From Massilia kyonggiensis (GTDB lineage: Bacteria; Pseudomonadota; Gammaproteobacteria; Burkholderiales; Burkholderiaceae_D), in the NCBI RefSeq assembly GCF_024756235.1, contig NZ_JANUGY010000001.1, forward strand, positions 806,001 through 870,000: 64,000 bases of DNA, in the 5' to 3' direction. A program made the position numbers and the translations under genes. The notes below the pieces were generated by a model. It was given only the letters and a program-made list of their open reading frames with translations. It searched no databases and was not told where the DNA came from. This document shows, in pieces, positions 55,333 to 62,668 of this stretch. Positions within the stretch are counted from its first letter, which is position 1; every line of letters starts with the position of its first letter.

Positions 55333-55624
55333 CGGGCGACGGCAGGCCGCGGTCGACAAGATTCGCCCATTTCACGCTCAGTTGTTCGCAGGTGGCGCGC
55401 AGCACCGGATCGGCATCCGGCAGGCGCGCCAGCGCATTCAGGTGGCGCTCGATCACCGAGGCCAGTTTCACGCACGGACCGTCGCCGCTCGCGCGGTCGC
55501 ACGCGTCGGCGTTGTTCACCGTGTATTGCGACATCAGATGCAGCAGCGCCGCCACGAGCAGTTCGTGGCGCGTGGTGCGCCGCCCATCCGGCGTGTTCAG
55601 TTCTTCCAGCAGATCGTCGTCCAT
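55277..55624 (-). CDS. Small hypothetical protein behind a Fur box
   Basis: 115 aa, soluble, predominantly helical, with no signal peptide. It begins MDDDLLEELNTPDGRRTTRHELLVAALLHLMSQY and contains two cysteines (ADACDRASGDGPCVKL) plus ATCEQLSVKWANLVDRG. No family was recognised. The RBS is GAGGAGGGCTT (GGAGG 7-8 nt upstream). A strong Fur box lies 19 bp upstream, so it is probably made under iron limitation. The 3' end is antisense to the end of the ArsR gene. Confidence 0.75.
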   Translation of the reverse strand: MDDDLLEELNTPDGRRTTRHELLVAALLHLMSQYTVNNADACDRASGDGPCVKLASVIERHLNALARLPDADPVLRATCEQLSVKWANLVDRGLPSPVKRPLLARILGQGRPSLA

Positions 55625-55642
55625 AAGCCCTCCTCGCTAATC

Positions 55643-55663
55643 AAATGAGAATGATTCTCGTTT
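55643..55663 (-). promoter_or_regulatory. Fur box upstream of the 115-aa gene
   Basis: AAATGAGAATGATTCTCGTT (55644-55663) contains the palindrome GAGAATGATTCTC and resembles both the Fur consensus and the box at 1201-1220 (AATGATTCTC is shared by the two). It lies between the 115-aa gene and the amidotransferase gene, both on the minus strand, directly upstream of the former. Confidence 0.8.
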
Positions 55664-55703
55664 CGATTATGGATCGGGACGGTGCCGAAGGCAAGCGAAA
55701 AAA

Positions 55704-56672
55704 TCAGAGCCGTGTTTCGCGCGCGGCGCGCAGGAATTCGTCCAGCACCGGCGTACAGTCGAGCAGGTCGCCGCCGGTGGCGCGGTGGAATTCCGGATGC
55801 CATTGCAAGCCCATCACGAACGGCGCACGCTGGTAGCGGATGGCCTCGACGACGCCGTCCGGCTCGGACATCGCTTCCACGTGGATGTCGCGGCCGAGGT
55901 CCTTGACGGCCTGGTGGTGGATCGAGTTCACGACGGCGCGCTCGTGCTTGGGGAACATCTTGCGCAGCGACGAGCCGTGCGGGAAGACGATGGAGTGCCG
56001 GTGCGCGTCGTAGATGTCGTGCACGTGAGGCTGGGCGCCGGCAACGTTCGTCACGATATCCTGGTGCAACGTGCCGCCGAACGCGACGTTGATCAGCTGG
56101 CACCCGCGGCAGATGCCCAGCACGGGTTTGCCCGCGTCGACGAACTCATGCAGCAGTTCCAGTTCGTAGACGTCGCGCGCGCGGTCGCCGCTCCATTCGG
56201 GCCGCGTCGGCGTTTCGGAATACGTCATCGGCGACACGTCCGCGCCGCCCTGCAGCACGAGACCGTCCAGGTGGCGCGCGTAATGGCGCATCGTGATGTT
56301 GCTGGGGTGGAGGAGCCCGTTCGTATTGACGGTCGGGACCATGAACACGAGCACGTCGCGCGACATCACCCATTGCGCGATCGATTCCTCGAGGTATTGC
56401 AGGTTCTTGCTGCGCAAGCCCTTCGCGCCCTCTTCCGGGTGGAAAATCCGCGCAGAGACGCCGATGCGCAGCGTGCGGCGCATGAAATCACGATTGAACT
56501 TGTCGGCCAGGGCGCGCCAGCGCGAGCGCAGCACGCGGCCGGCCAGGTTCAGCGGCGTGTCGTCGGTACGGAGGTAGCGCGACGCATTGCCGCTGGCGCG
56601 CCGGTCCGGCACCCGCTGCGGCGGTCCGGCGTCTGTTGGTTCATTAGCGTGCTTGTCATTGTCCTGAGCCAT
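55704..56672 (-). CDS. Class I glutamine amidotransferase (peptidase C26, PuuD-like)
   Basis: 322 aa. Catalytic Cys in GKPVLGICRGCQLINVAFGG, His and Glu in MGLQWHPEFHRATGG, and oxyanion region LDGLVLQGGADVSPMTYSE. This matches gamma-glutamyl-gamma-aminobutyrate hydrolase-type enzymes of polyamine degradation. The N-terminal 65 residues are a charged extension absent from E. coli PuuD. No other polyamine genes are nearby. Substrate unproven. Confidence 0.9.
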   Translation of the reverse strand: MAQDNDKHANEPTDAGPPQRVPDRRASGNASRYLRTDDTPLNLAGRVLRSRWRALADKFNRDFMRRTLRIGVSARIFHPEEGAKGLRSKNLQYLEESIAQWVMSRDVLVFMVPTVNTNGLLHPSNITMRHYARHLDGLVLQGGADVSPMTYSETPTRPEWSGDRARDVYELELLHEFVDAGKPVLGICRGCQLINVAFGGTLHQDIVTNVAGAQPHVHDIYDAHRHSIVFPHGSSLRKMFPKHERAVVNSIHHQAVKDLGRDIHVEAMSEPDGVVEAIRYQRAPFVMGLQWHPEFHRATGGDLLDCTPVLDEFLRAARETRL

Positions 56673-56968
56673 GATCTCAATATATCCTTGCGACGGTCGC
56701 GCACGATTCGTTTTAAAAAAAATATCGTTTTAGTAATGAATTACCCGTTGGCCGCCCGCACATGGACAGGATGCCGGGATGCCGCAGACTTGGCAATCCG
56801 TGCAACGAACACTTGCAAACTTGCGCTTAACAGGCAAAAATACTGTATTTCCATACAGTTGTTTTGCCTATCCACGTCGTCCCGTCCCTTGGAACACACC
56901 GCGTGAAGTCGCTTATTTTCCGCGCGACAAGATAGAATGCGCAGCATTCGAATGATTGAAGATCAAGC
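56673..56968. other. AT-rich spacer upstream of parE with LexA-like box
   Basis: 296 bp between two divergent starts. It contains an oligo-A/T stretch (near 56712-56733) and the LexA-like operator at 56843-56858. Short open frames here (up to 68 codons on the minus strand) show no family similarity. Confidence 0.6.
56843..56858. promoter_or_regulatory. LexA (SOS)-type operator
   Basis: CTGTATTTCCATACAG fits CTGT-N8-ACAG and differs from the box at 18915 by one base within the 16-mer. It is 110 bp upstream of parE and 170 bp upstream of the amidotransferase gene on the other strand. On the minus strand TATTTT follows it in the place of a recA-like -10 box. Confidence 0.6.
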
Positions 56969-58969
56969 ATGGCCACCAAGAAACCCGCACCCGATTACAG
57001 CGAATCATCCATCCGCGTCCTGAAAGGACTGGAGCCCGTCAAGCAGCGTCCGGGCATGTACACCCGCACCGAGAATCCGCTGCACATCATCCAGGAAGTG
57101 ATCGACAACGCCTCGGACGAGGCGCTGGGCGGCCACTGCAAGAACATCGACGTGACGATGAACGCGGACGGTTCCATCACCGTCGAGGACGACGGCCGCG
57201 GCATCCCGGTCGGCCTGCATCCGGAAGAAGGCGTCTCGACCGTCGAGATCGTGTTCACCCGCTTGCACGCCGGCGGCAAGTTCGACAAGGGTTCCGGTGG
57301 CGCCTATGCGTTCTCGGGCGGCCTGCACGGCGTCGGCGTGTCCGTCACGAACGCGCTGTCCAAGCGCCTGGAAATCACCGTGTGGCGCAAGGACGACGAC
57401 GGCAACGGCGTGCACAAGCTCGTGTTCGCGGACGGCGACGTCATCGAACCGCTGACCTCCGAGCCGTTCGAACGCGGCGGCAAGAAGAACGGCACCCGCG
57501 TCACCGCCTGGCCGGACGGCAAATACTTTGATTCGCCGAACATCCCGATGAGCGAGCTGCAGCGCCTGTTGCGCTCGAAGGCCGTGCTGCTGCCGGGCGT
57601 CACCGTCACGCTGACCAACGCGAAGACGGGCGACAAGCAGACCTGGCGCTACGACGAAGGCCTGCGCGGCTACCTGACGGAAGCGCTGGCGCAGACGGCG
57701 GGCGGTGGCCAGACCCTGATCCCGCTGTTCGAAGGCGCGCAATACGCGGCTGCCGGCGATGAGGGTTTCGCGGAAGGCGAAGGCGCGGCGTGGGTCGTCG
57801 CGTGGACGGAAGAAGGCGCCGTCGTGCGCGAATCGTACGTCAACCTCATCCCGACGCCGAGCGGCGGCACGCACGAATCCGGCCTGCGCGACGGCCTGTT
57901 CGGCGCGGTGAAGAACTTCGTCGAGATGCACTCGCTGCTGCCGAAGGGCGTCAAGCTGCTGCCGGAAGACGTGTTCGCGCGCGTCTCCTTCGTGCTGTCC
58001 GCGAAAGTGCTGGACCCGCAGTTCCAGGGCCAGACGAAGGAACGCCTGAACTCGCGCGACGCGGTGAAACTCGTGTCGACGTTCACCAAGCCGCCGCTCG
58101 AACTGTGGCTGAACCAGCACGTCGAATACGGCCGTAAGCTGGCGGAACTCGTCATCAAGCAGGCGCAGTCGCGTCTCCGTTCGCTGCAAAAGGTCGAGAA
58201 GAAGAAGTCGTCCGGCGTGGCCGTCTTGCCGGGCAAGCTGACCGACTGCGAATCGACGGACATCACCCGCAACGAGTTGTTCCTCGTCGAGGGCGATTCG
58301 GCGGGCGGCTCCGCGAAGATGGGCCGCGACAAGGAATTCCAGGCGATCCTGCCGCTGCGCGGCAAGGTGCTGAACACGTGGGAAACGGACCGCGACCGCC
58401 TGTTCGCGAACAACGAGATCCACGACATCGCGGTGGCGATCGGCGTCGATCCGCACGGCCCGGACGATAGCCCGGACCTGTCGGGCCTGCGCTACGGGAA
58501 GATCTGCATCCTGTCCGATGCGGACGTCGACGGCTCGCACATCCAGGTGCTGCTGCTGACCCTCTTCTTCAAGCATTTCCCTGCCCTCTTCAAGAATGGC
58601 CACGTGTGCGTCGCACGCCCGCCGCTGTACCGCGTGGACGTGCCGGCGCGCGGCAAGAAGCCGATCCAGAAGCTGTATGCGCTGGACGACGGCGAGCTGC
58701 TCGCCATCGAGGACAAGCTCAAGAAGGAAGGCCTGAAGGAAGGCGTGTGGAGCATCTCCCGCTTCAAGGGCCTGGGCGAGATGAACGCCGAGCAGCTGTG
58801 GGAAACGACGATGAACCCGGACACCCGCCGCCTGCTGCCGGTCGCTTTCGGCGACTACGGCCTGGCCGAGTCGTCGGCGCGCTTCAACATGCTGATGGGT
58901 AAAGGCGAAGCCGCCGCCCGCCGTGCGTGGCTGGAAGAGCACGGGAACGAGACGGAAGCGGACATCTAA
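56969..58969 (+). CDS. parE: DNA topoisomerase IV subunit B
   Basis: ATPase subunit of topoisomerase IV, which decatenates daughter chromosomes. 666 aa. GHKL ATPase: EVIDNASDEALGGHCKNIDV, DDGRGIPVGLHPE and LHAGGKFDKGSGGAYAFSGGLHGVGVSVTNALS. TOPRIM: LFLVEGDSAGGSAKMGRDKEFQAILPLRGKVLN (Glu441) and ILSDADVDGSHIQVLLLTLF. C-terminal docking region ends at GNETEADI. It is followed by parC after 27 nt. Confidence 0.97.
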   Translation: MATKKPAPDYSESSIRVLKGLEPVKQRPGMYTRTENPLHIIQEVIDNASDEALGGHCKNIDVTMNADGSITVEDDGRGIPVGLHPEEGVSTVEIVFTRLHAGGKFDKGSGGAYAFSGGLHGVGVSVTNALSKRLEITVWRKDDDGNGVHKLVFADGDVIEPLTSEPFERGGKKNGTRVTAWPDGKYFDSPNIPMSELQRLLRSKAVLLPGVTVTLTNAKTGDKQTWRYDEGLRGYLTEALAQTAGGGQTLIPLFEGAQYAAAGDEGFAEGEGAAWVVAWTEEGAVVRESYVNLIPTPSGGTHESGLRDGLFGAVKNFVEMHSLLPKGVKLLPEDVFARVSFVLSAKVLDPQFQGQTKERLNSRDAVKLVSTFTKPPLELWLNQHVEYGRKLAELVIKQAQSRLRSLQKVEKKKSSGVAVLPGKLTDCESTDITRNELFLVEGDSAGGSAKMGRDKEFQAILPLRGKVLNTWETDRDRLFANNEIHDIAVAIGVDPHGPDDSPDLSGLRYGKICILSDADVDGSHIQVLLLTLFFKHFPALFKNGHVCVARPPLYRVDVPARGKKPIQKLYALDDGELLAIEDKLKKEGLKEGVWSISRFKGLGEMNAEQLWETTMNPDTRRLLPVAFGDYGLAESSARFNMLMGKGEAAARRAWLEEHGNETEADI

Positions 58970-58996
58970 TAGCGCCGAACACGAACAAAGAACATC

Positions 58997-61330
58997 ATGA
59001 CGCAAGCAAGCCTTTTCGAACAAACCACTCCCCCCGGCGGCGGCGACGACGCCGAGACGCTGACCCTCTCGACTTTCGCCGAGCGCGCGTACCTGGACTA
59101 TGCCGTCTCGGTCGTGAAGGGCCGCGCGCTGCCGGACGTCTCGGACGGCCAGAAGCCCGTCCAGCGCCGCATCCTGTACTCGATGAACGAACTGGGTCTC
59201 GGCCCGACCGCGAAGCCGCGCAAGTCCGCGACCGTCGTCGGCGACGTGCTCGGTAAACTCCACCCGCACGGCGACCAGTCGGTCTACGACGCCCTCGTGC
59301 GCATGGCCCAGGACTTTTCGCTGCGCTACCCGTTGATCGACGGCCAGGGCAACTTCGGCTCGCGCGACGGCGACGGCGCCGCGGCGATGCGTTACACGGA
59401 AGCCCGTCTGACGCCCGTCTCGCGCCTGCTGCTGGACGAAATCGACATGGGCACCGTCGACTTCCAGCCGAACTACGATGGCTCGACGGAAGAACCGCGC
59501 ACCCTGCCCGCGCGCCTGCCGATGCTGCTGCTGAACGGCGCGTCCGGCATCGCGGTCGGCATGGCCACCGAGATCCCGTCGCACAACCTGCGCGAAGTGG
59601 CTGCCGCCGCCGTTGCGATGATCCGCAATCCGAAGATCACGCACGCCGAGCTGATGACCTTCATGCCGGGTCCGGACTATCCGGGCGGCGGCCAGATCAT
59701 CACCCCGGCATCCGCCATCGCCGACATGTACGCGGCCGGCCGCGGTTCGATGAAGGTGCGCGCGCGCTGGAAGATCGAGGAACTGGCGCGCGGCCAGTGG
59801 CAGGCCGTCGTCACGGAACTGCCGCCGGGCGTGTCGTCGCAGCGGGTGCTGGAAGAGATCGAAGAACTGACCAACCCGAAGGTCAAGGTCGGCAAGAAGG
59901 CCCTGCTGCCCGAGCAGCTGACCTTGAAGCAGACGATCCTCGGCGCGCTGGACGCCGTGCGCGACGAATCGGGCCGCGAGGCGCCGGTGCGCCTGGTGTT
60001 CGAGCCGAAATCGAAGAACCAGGACCAGACCGAATTCATGCTGATGCTGCTGGCGCACACGTCGCTGGAAACGTCGGCACCGATCAACCTCGTGATGATC
60101 GGCGGCGACGGCCGTCCGCGCCAGAAGGGTCTCACCGAGATCCTGCAGGAATGGATCGAGTACCGCTTCGTCACGGTCCGCCGCCGCACGGAATTCAGGC
60201 TGGGCAAGGTCAACGACCGCATCCACATCCTGGAAGGCCGCGAGACCGTCCTGCTGAACATCGATGAAGTCATCCACATCATCCGCAACTCGGACGATCC
60301 GAAGGCCGCCCTCATCGAACGCTTCCGCCTGTCCGAGCGCCAGGCCGAGGACATCCTCGAGATCCGCCTGCGCCAGCTGGCACGCCTGGAAGCGATCAAG
60401 ATCCAGCAGGAGCTCGCCGAGCTGCGCGGCGAGAAGGAAAAGCTGGAAGACATCCTCGAGAACCCGAACTCGATGAAGCGCCTGATCATCCGCGAAATCG
60501 AGGCCGACTCGAAGCAGTACGGCGACGACCGCCGCACGCTGATCGAGGAAGCGCAGAAGGCCGTGGCCGAGCAGAAGATCATCGACGAGCCGGTGACCGT
60601 CATCGTGTCCGAGAAGGGCTGGGTGCGCGCGCGTACTGGCGTCGGCCACGATCCGGCCCAGTTCACGTTCAAGGCGGGCGACTCGCTGTACGGCGCGTTC
60701 GAGTGCCGCACGGTCGACACGCTGCTGTGCGTCGGCGACAACGGCAAGGTGTATTCCGTGCCCGTGGCCGCCCTGCCCGGCGCGCGCGGCGACGGCGTGC
60801 CCATCACGACGCTCGTGGATCTCTCCGGCGGCGGACGTATCCTGTACTACTACGTGGGCCCGGCCGAGACGCGCCTGCTGCTCGCGACGTCGACCGGCTT
60901 CGGCTTCATCACGAAGGCCGGCGACATGATCACGCGCCTGAAAGGCGGTAAATCGTTCATCACGCTGGACGACGGCGCCGTGCCGCTGGCGCCGCGCGTC
61001 GTGACGGACAATGCGGGCGCCATCGCCTGCCTGTCCGAGAAGGGCCGCGTGCTGGTGTTCGGCATCGACGAAATGAAGGTGCTGCAGAACGGTGGCCGCG
61101 GCGTGATCCTGATGGGCCTGGAGCCGAAGGAAAAGCTGCTGGCCGTGCAGCCGATCAGCCAGAAGGGCCTGAACGTGGTCGGCACCTGGGCCGGCGACAA
61201 GCCGCGCACGGTGGAGTTGTTCGCCTCCGGCCTGGAACCGCACTTCGGCAAGCGCGCCAACAAGGGCAAGCCGTTGTCGGCCAAGCTGAAGGCGAAAGAC
61301 CTCGCGATGCGCCAGACGGACGGCGGTTGA
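58997..61330 (+). CDS. parC: DNA topoisomerase IV subunit A
   Basis: DNA cleavage subunit, 777 aa. [32 protein letters not shown] opens the winged-helix domain, and the catalytic tyrosine is Tyr133 ([13 protein letters not shown]). The quinolone-determining region ([24 protein letters not shown]) carries Asp in DQS and Tyr in YDAL. Coiled coil and a six-bladed beta-propeller C-terminus (about 500-777) follow. It is cotranscribed with parE and ends at a perfect terminator. Confidence 0.97.
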   Translation: MTQASLFEQTTPPGGGDDAETLTLSTFAERAYLDYAVSVVKGRALPDVSDGQKPVQRRILYSMNELGLGPTAKPRKSATVVGDVLGKLHPHGDQSVYDALVRMAQDFSLRYPLIDGQGNFGSRDGDGAAAMRYTEARLTPVSRLLLDEIDMGTVDFQPNYDGSTEEPRTLPARLPMLLLNGASGIAVGMATEIPSHNLREVAAAAVAMIRNPKITHAELMTFMPGPDYPGGGQIITPASAIADMYAAGRGSMKVRARWKIEELARGQWQAVVTELPPGVSSQRVLEEIEELTNPKVKVGKKALLPEQLTLKQTILGALDAVRDESGREAPVRLVFEPKSKNQDQTEFMLMLLAHTSLETSAPINLVMIGGDGRPRQKGLTEILQEWIEYRFVTVRRRTEFRLGKVNDRIHILEGRETVLLNIDEVIHIIRNSDDPKAALIERFRLSERQAEDILEIRLRQLARLEAIKIQQELAELRGEKEKLEDILENPNSMKRLIIREIEADSKQYGDDRRTLIEEAQKAVAEQKIIDEPVTVIVSEKGWVRARTGVGHDPAQFTFKAGDSLYGAFECRTVDTLLCVGDNGKVYSVPVAALPGARGDGVPITTLVDLSGGGRILYYYVGPAETRLLLATSTGFGFITKAGDMITRLKGGKSFITLDDGAVPLAPRVVTDNAGAIACLSEKGRVLVFGIDEMKVLQNGGRGVILMGLEPKEKLLAVQPISQKGLNVVGTWAGDKPRTVELFASGLEPHFGKRANKGKPLSAKLKAKDLAMRQTDGG

Positions 61331-61335
61331 TGAAA

Positions 61336-61369
61336 AAACAAACGGACCCGCGCGGGTCCGTTTGTTTTT
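61336..61369. terminator. Perfect bidirectional terminator after parC
   Basis: AAACAAACGGACCCG/CGGGTCCGTTTGTTT is a perfect 15-bp inverted repeat with a two-base CG/GC centre, flanked by A- and T-runs. It can end both parC and the convergent exported-protein gene. Confidence 0.93.
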
Positions 61370-61383
61370 GGGCGACCTACCGA

Positions 61384-61917
61384 TTACTTGGCGGCGTCCT
61401 TGTGTGCTTCGGCGGTGGCTTCGGCACGCTTTTCGTTGGCCTTGGCGTGGGCCTTGGCTTTATCGGCGTTGGCGTCCACGATCTTCTTCTGGGCCTTTTC
61501 GTCGGCCTTGATCATGGTCTTCTGCGCGTCGTAATTCGCTTCGGCGGTCTTTTCCTCGGCCTTGGCGGCAGCCTTGGCCTTGTCTTCCGGATCAGCCTTG
61601 GCGACTTTCTCGTTGGCCTTGTCGACTTTCTTCACGGCCTTGTCGTGGGCCTTGGCCTTCTTCTCGTTGGCCTTGTCGACGGCCTTGTTGATCTTCTCGT
61701 CCTGCTTCGACATCTCCTTGGCTTCCTTCTCGTTGGCCTTGGCGATCTTCTTGTCGGCATCGGCATTGCCGGTCGAGGTCGTACCAGCCGTGCCGCTCTG
61801 GCCCGACGACATGGTGGTGTCGGTGGTCGTGACCGGGGTGGCCGGCGCGGTGGTGGACTGGGCGTAGACCGAGGTGGCGAACAGGCCGGCGATCAGGGTG
61901 GCGAGCAGTTTATTCAT
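61384..61917 (-). CDS. Exported Ala/Lys-rich coiled-coil protein
   Basis: 177 aa with a signal peptide (MNKLLATLIAGLFATSVYAQ). A Thr/Ser-rich stretch (about 21-50) is followed by a long highly charged region with Ala/Lys/Asp/Glu heptads (KANEKEAKEMSKQDEKINKAVDKANEKKAKAH), which predicts an extended periplasmic coiled coil. No catalytic motif. Its promoter shares an 18-nt motif and spacing with the gene at 62071. Function unknown. Confidence 0.8.
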   Translation of the reverse strand: MNKLLATLIAGLFATSVYAQSTTAPATPVTTTDTTMSSGQSGTAGTTSTGNADADKKIAKANEKEAKEMSKQDEKINKAVDKANEKKAKAHDKAVKKVDKANEKVAKADPEDKAKAAAKAEEKTAEANYDAQKTMIKADEKAQKKIVDANADKAKAHAKANEKRAEATAEAHKDAAK

Positions 61918-61987
61918 CGTAGTTCTCCTGAAGATAATGGTGGGGCGCGCCGTGGCGCGTCATATGTTTTTGTTAAGTCAGGGCTTC

Positions 61988-62029
61988 AGAATATGCTTTC
62001 GACAACTTCCGCTCTGTTCGGCAGCGCAC
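61988..62029 (-). promoter_or_regulatory. Promoter with shared 18-nt motif, copy 1
   Basis: On the minus strand GTGCGCTGCCGAACAGAG (62012-62029) is followed by an 18-nt spacer and TATTCT (61988-61993), placing the motif at the -35 position. The start codon of the gene at 61384 lies about 70 nt downstream. Confidence 0.65.
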
Positions 62030-62070
62030 GCAGTACATACTGGTCATCATCCAATTTGTGACAAGATTTT

Positions 62071-62583
62071 TCAGCGCTGGGCCGCCTTCTCGGCCCCCTT
62101 GCGTTTCGACTCGGCGTGTTTTTTCTTGCTTGCCTTTACGGACGCTTCCGTTTTCATGCGGCTGCCCGGCGGCTCTTTCACGGCGCGCGCGTTCGCCTGC
62201 ATGACTTCGCTCTCGGCCTTCGTGCCGGCCTTGCCGCGTCCGCCGGTGGCAGCCGCATCGGGGGCGGTGTTGTTGGGCGCCGTCGTGTTGGTGGCCTGGG
62301 CATTCACGCTGTCGGCCTTGCCCGGCGCGAGATTGATGACGGCCGTGCTCTTGCCGACGACCTGTCCGGCATGGTTGACGCCGGCAGCCTGACGGCCCGT
62401 GGCGTCATGTGCGGAACCGGTGTTCGCGGTGCCGTCCGTGCGCAGGCCCGTGCCGGACACGCCGGCGGCCGTGGTGTTGTGGCCGGACACGGCCTGGCCG
62501 ATCGGTGCCGTGTTGGCGGTGGTCTGTGCCCAGGCCGACGAAGCCAGCAGGGCGCACGCGAGGGTGGGGAGGAATTTTTTCAT
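62071..62583 (-). CDS. Exported Ala/Thr-rich protein, second of pair
   Basis: 170 aa with a signal peptide (MKKFLPTLACALLASSAWAQ). The middle is low-complexity Ala/Thr/Gly/Asn (TTAAGVSGTGLRTDGTANTG), and the C-terminus is basic (VKASKKKHAESKRKGAEKAAQR). No known fold. Its promoter carries the same 18-nt motif as the 61384 gene, suggesting joint control, perhaps by stress. A 9-bp stem (62591-62618) lies in its 5' leader. Function unknown. Confidence 0.75.
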   Translation of the reverse strand: MKKFLPTLACALLASSAWAQTTANTAPIGQAVSGHNTTAAGVSGTGLRTDGTANTGSAHDATGRQAAGVNHAGQVVGKSTAVINLAPGKADSVNAQATNTTAPNNTAPDAAATGGRGKAGTKAESEVMQANARAVKEPPGSRMKTEASVKASKKKHAESKRKGAEKAAQR

Positions 62584-62590
62584 GATGATC

Positions 62591-62618
62591 TCGTTTCGAA
62601 GGTGGTTCGTCGAAACGA
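62591..62618 (-). promoter_or_regulatory. Stem-loop in the 5' leader of the 62071 gene
   Basis: TCGTTTCGA (62591-62599) and TCGAAACGA (62610-62618) form a perfect 9-bp stem with a 10-nt loop, 7 nt before the start codon, and overlap the only purine-rich stretch that could act as an RBS. Folding could therefore limit translation. Confidence 0.55.
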
Positions 62619-62659
62619 GGATAGGTGCGCCGCCCGGGTGACTCTGTTCGGCAGCGCAC
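62618..62659 (-). promoter_or_regulatory. Promoter with shared 18-nt motif, copy 2
   Basis: On the minus strand GTGCGCTGCCGAACAGAG (62642-62659) is followed by an 18-nt spacer and TATCCT (62618-62623). Spacing is identical to copy 1 and the spacer sequences are unrelated, so the identity is not simple duplication of the region. Confidence 0.65.
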
Positions 62660-62668
62660 CCGCCGGCG

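Noticed and set aside
56741..56947. 68-aa minus-strand ORF across the LexA-like box
   Set aside because: No RBS, atypical composition and it spans a probable operator.
57005..61243. 1412-aa open frame on the minus strand
   Set aside because: Antisense to parE and parC, which are clearly coding; the Arg/His/Val-rich translation is the usual shadow of high-GC coding sequence.
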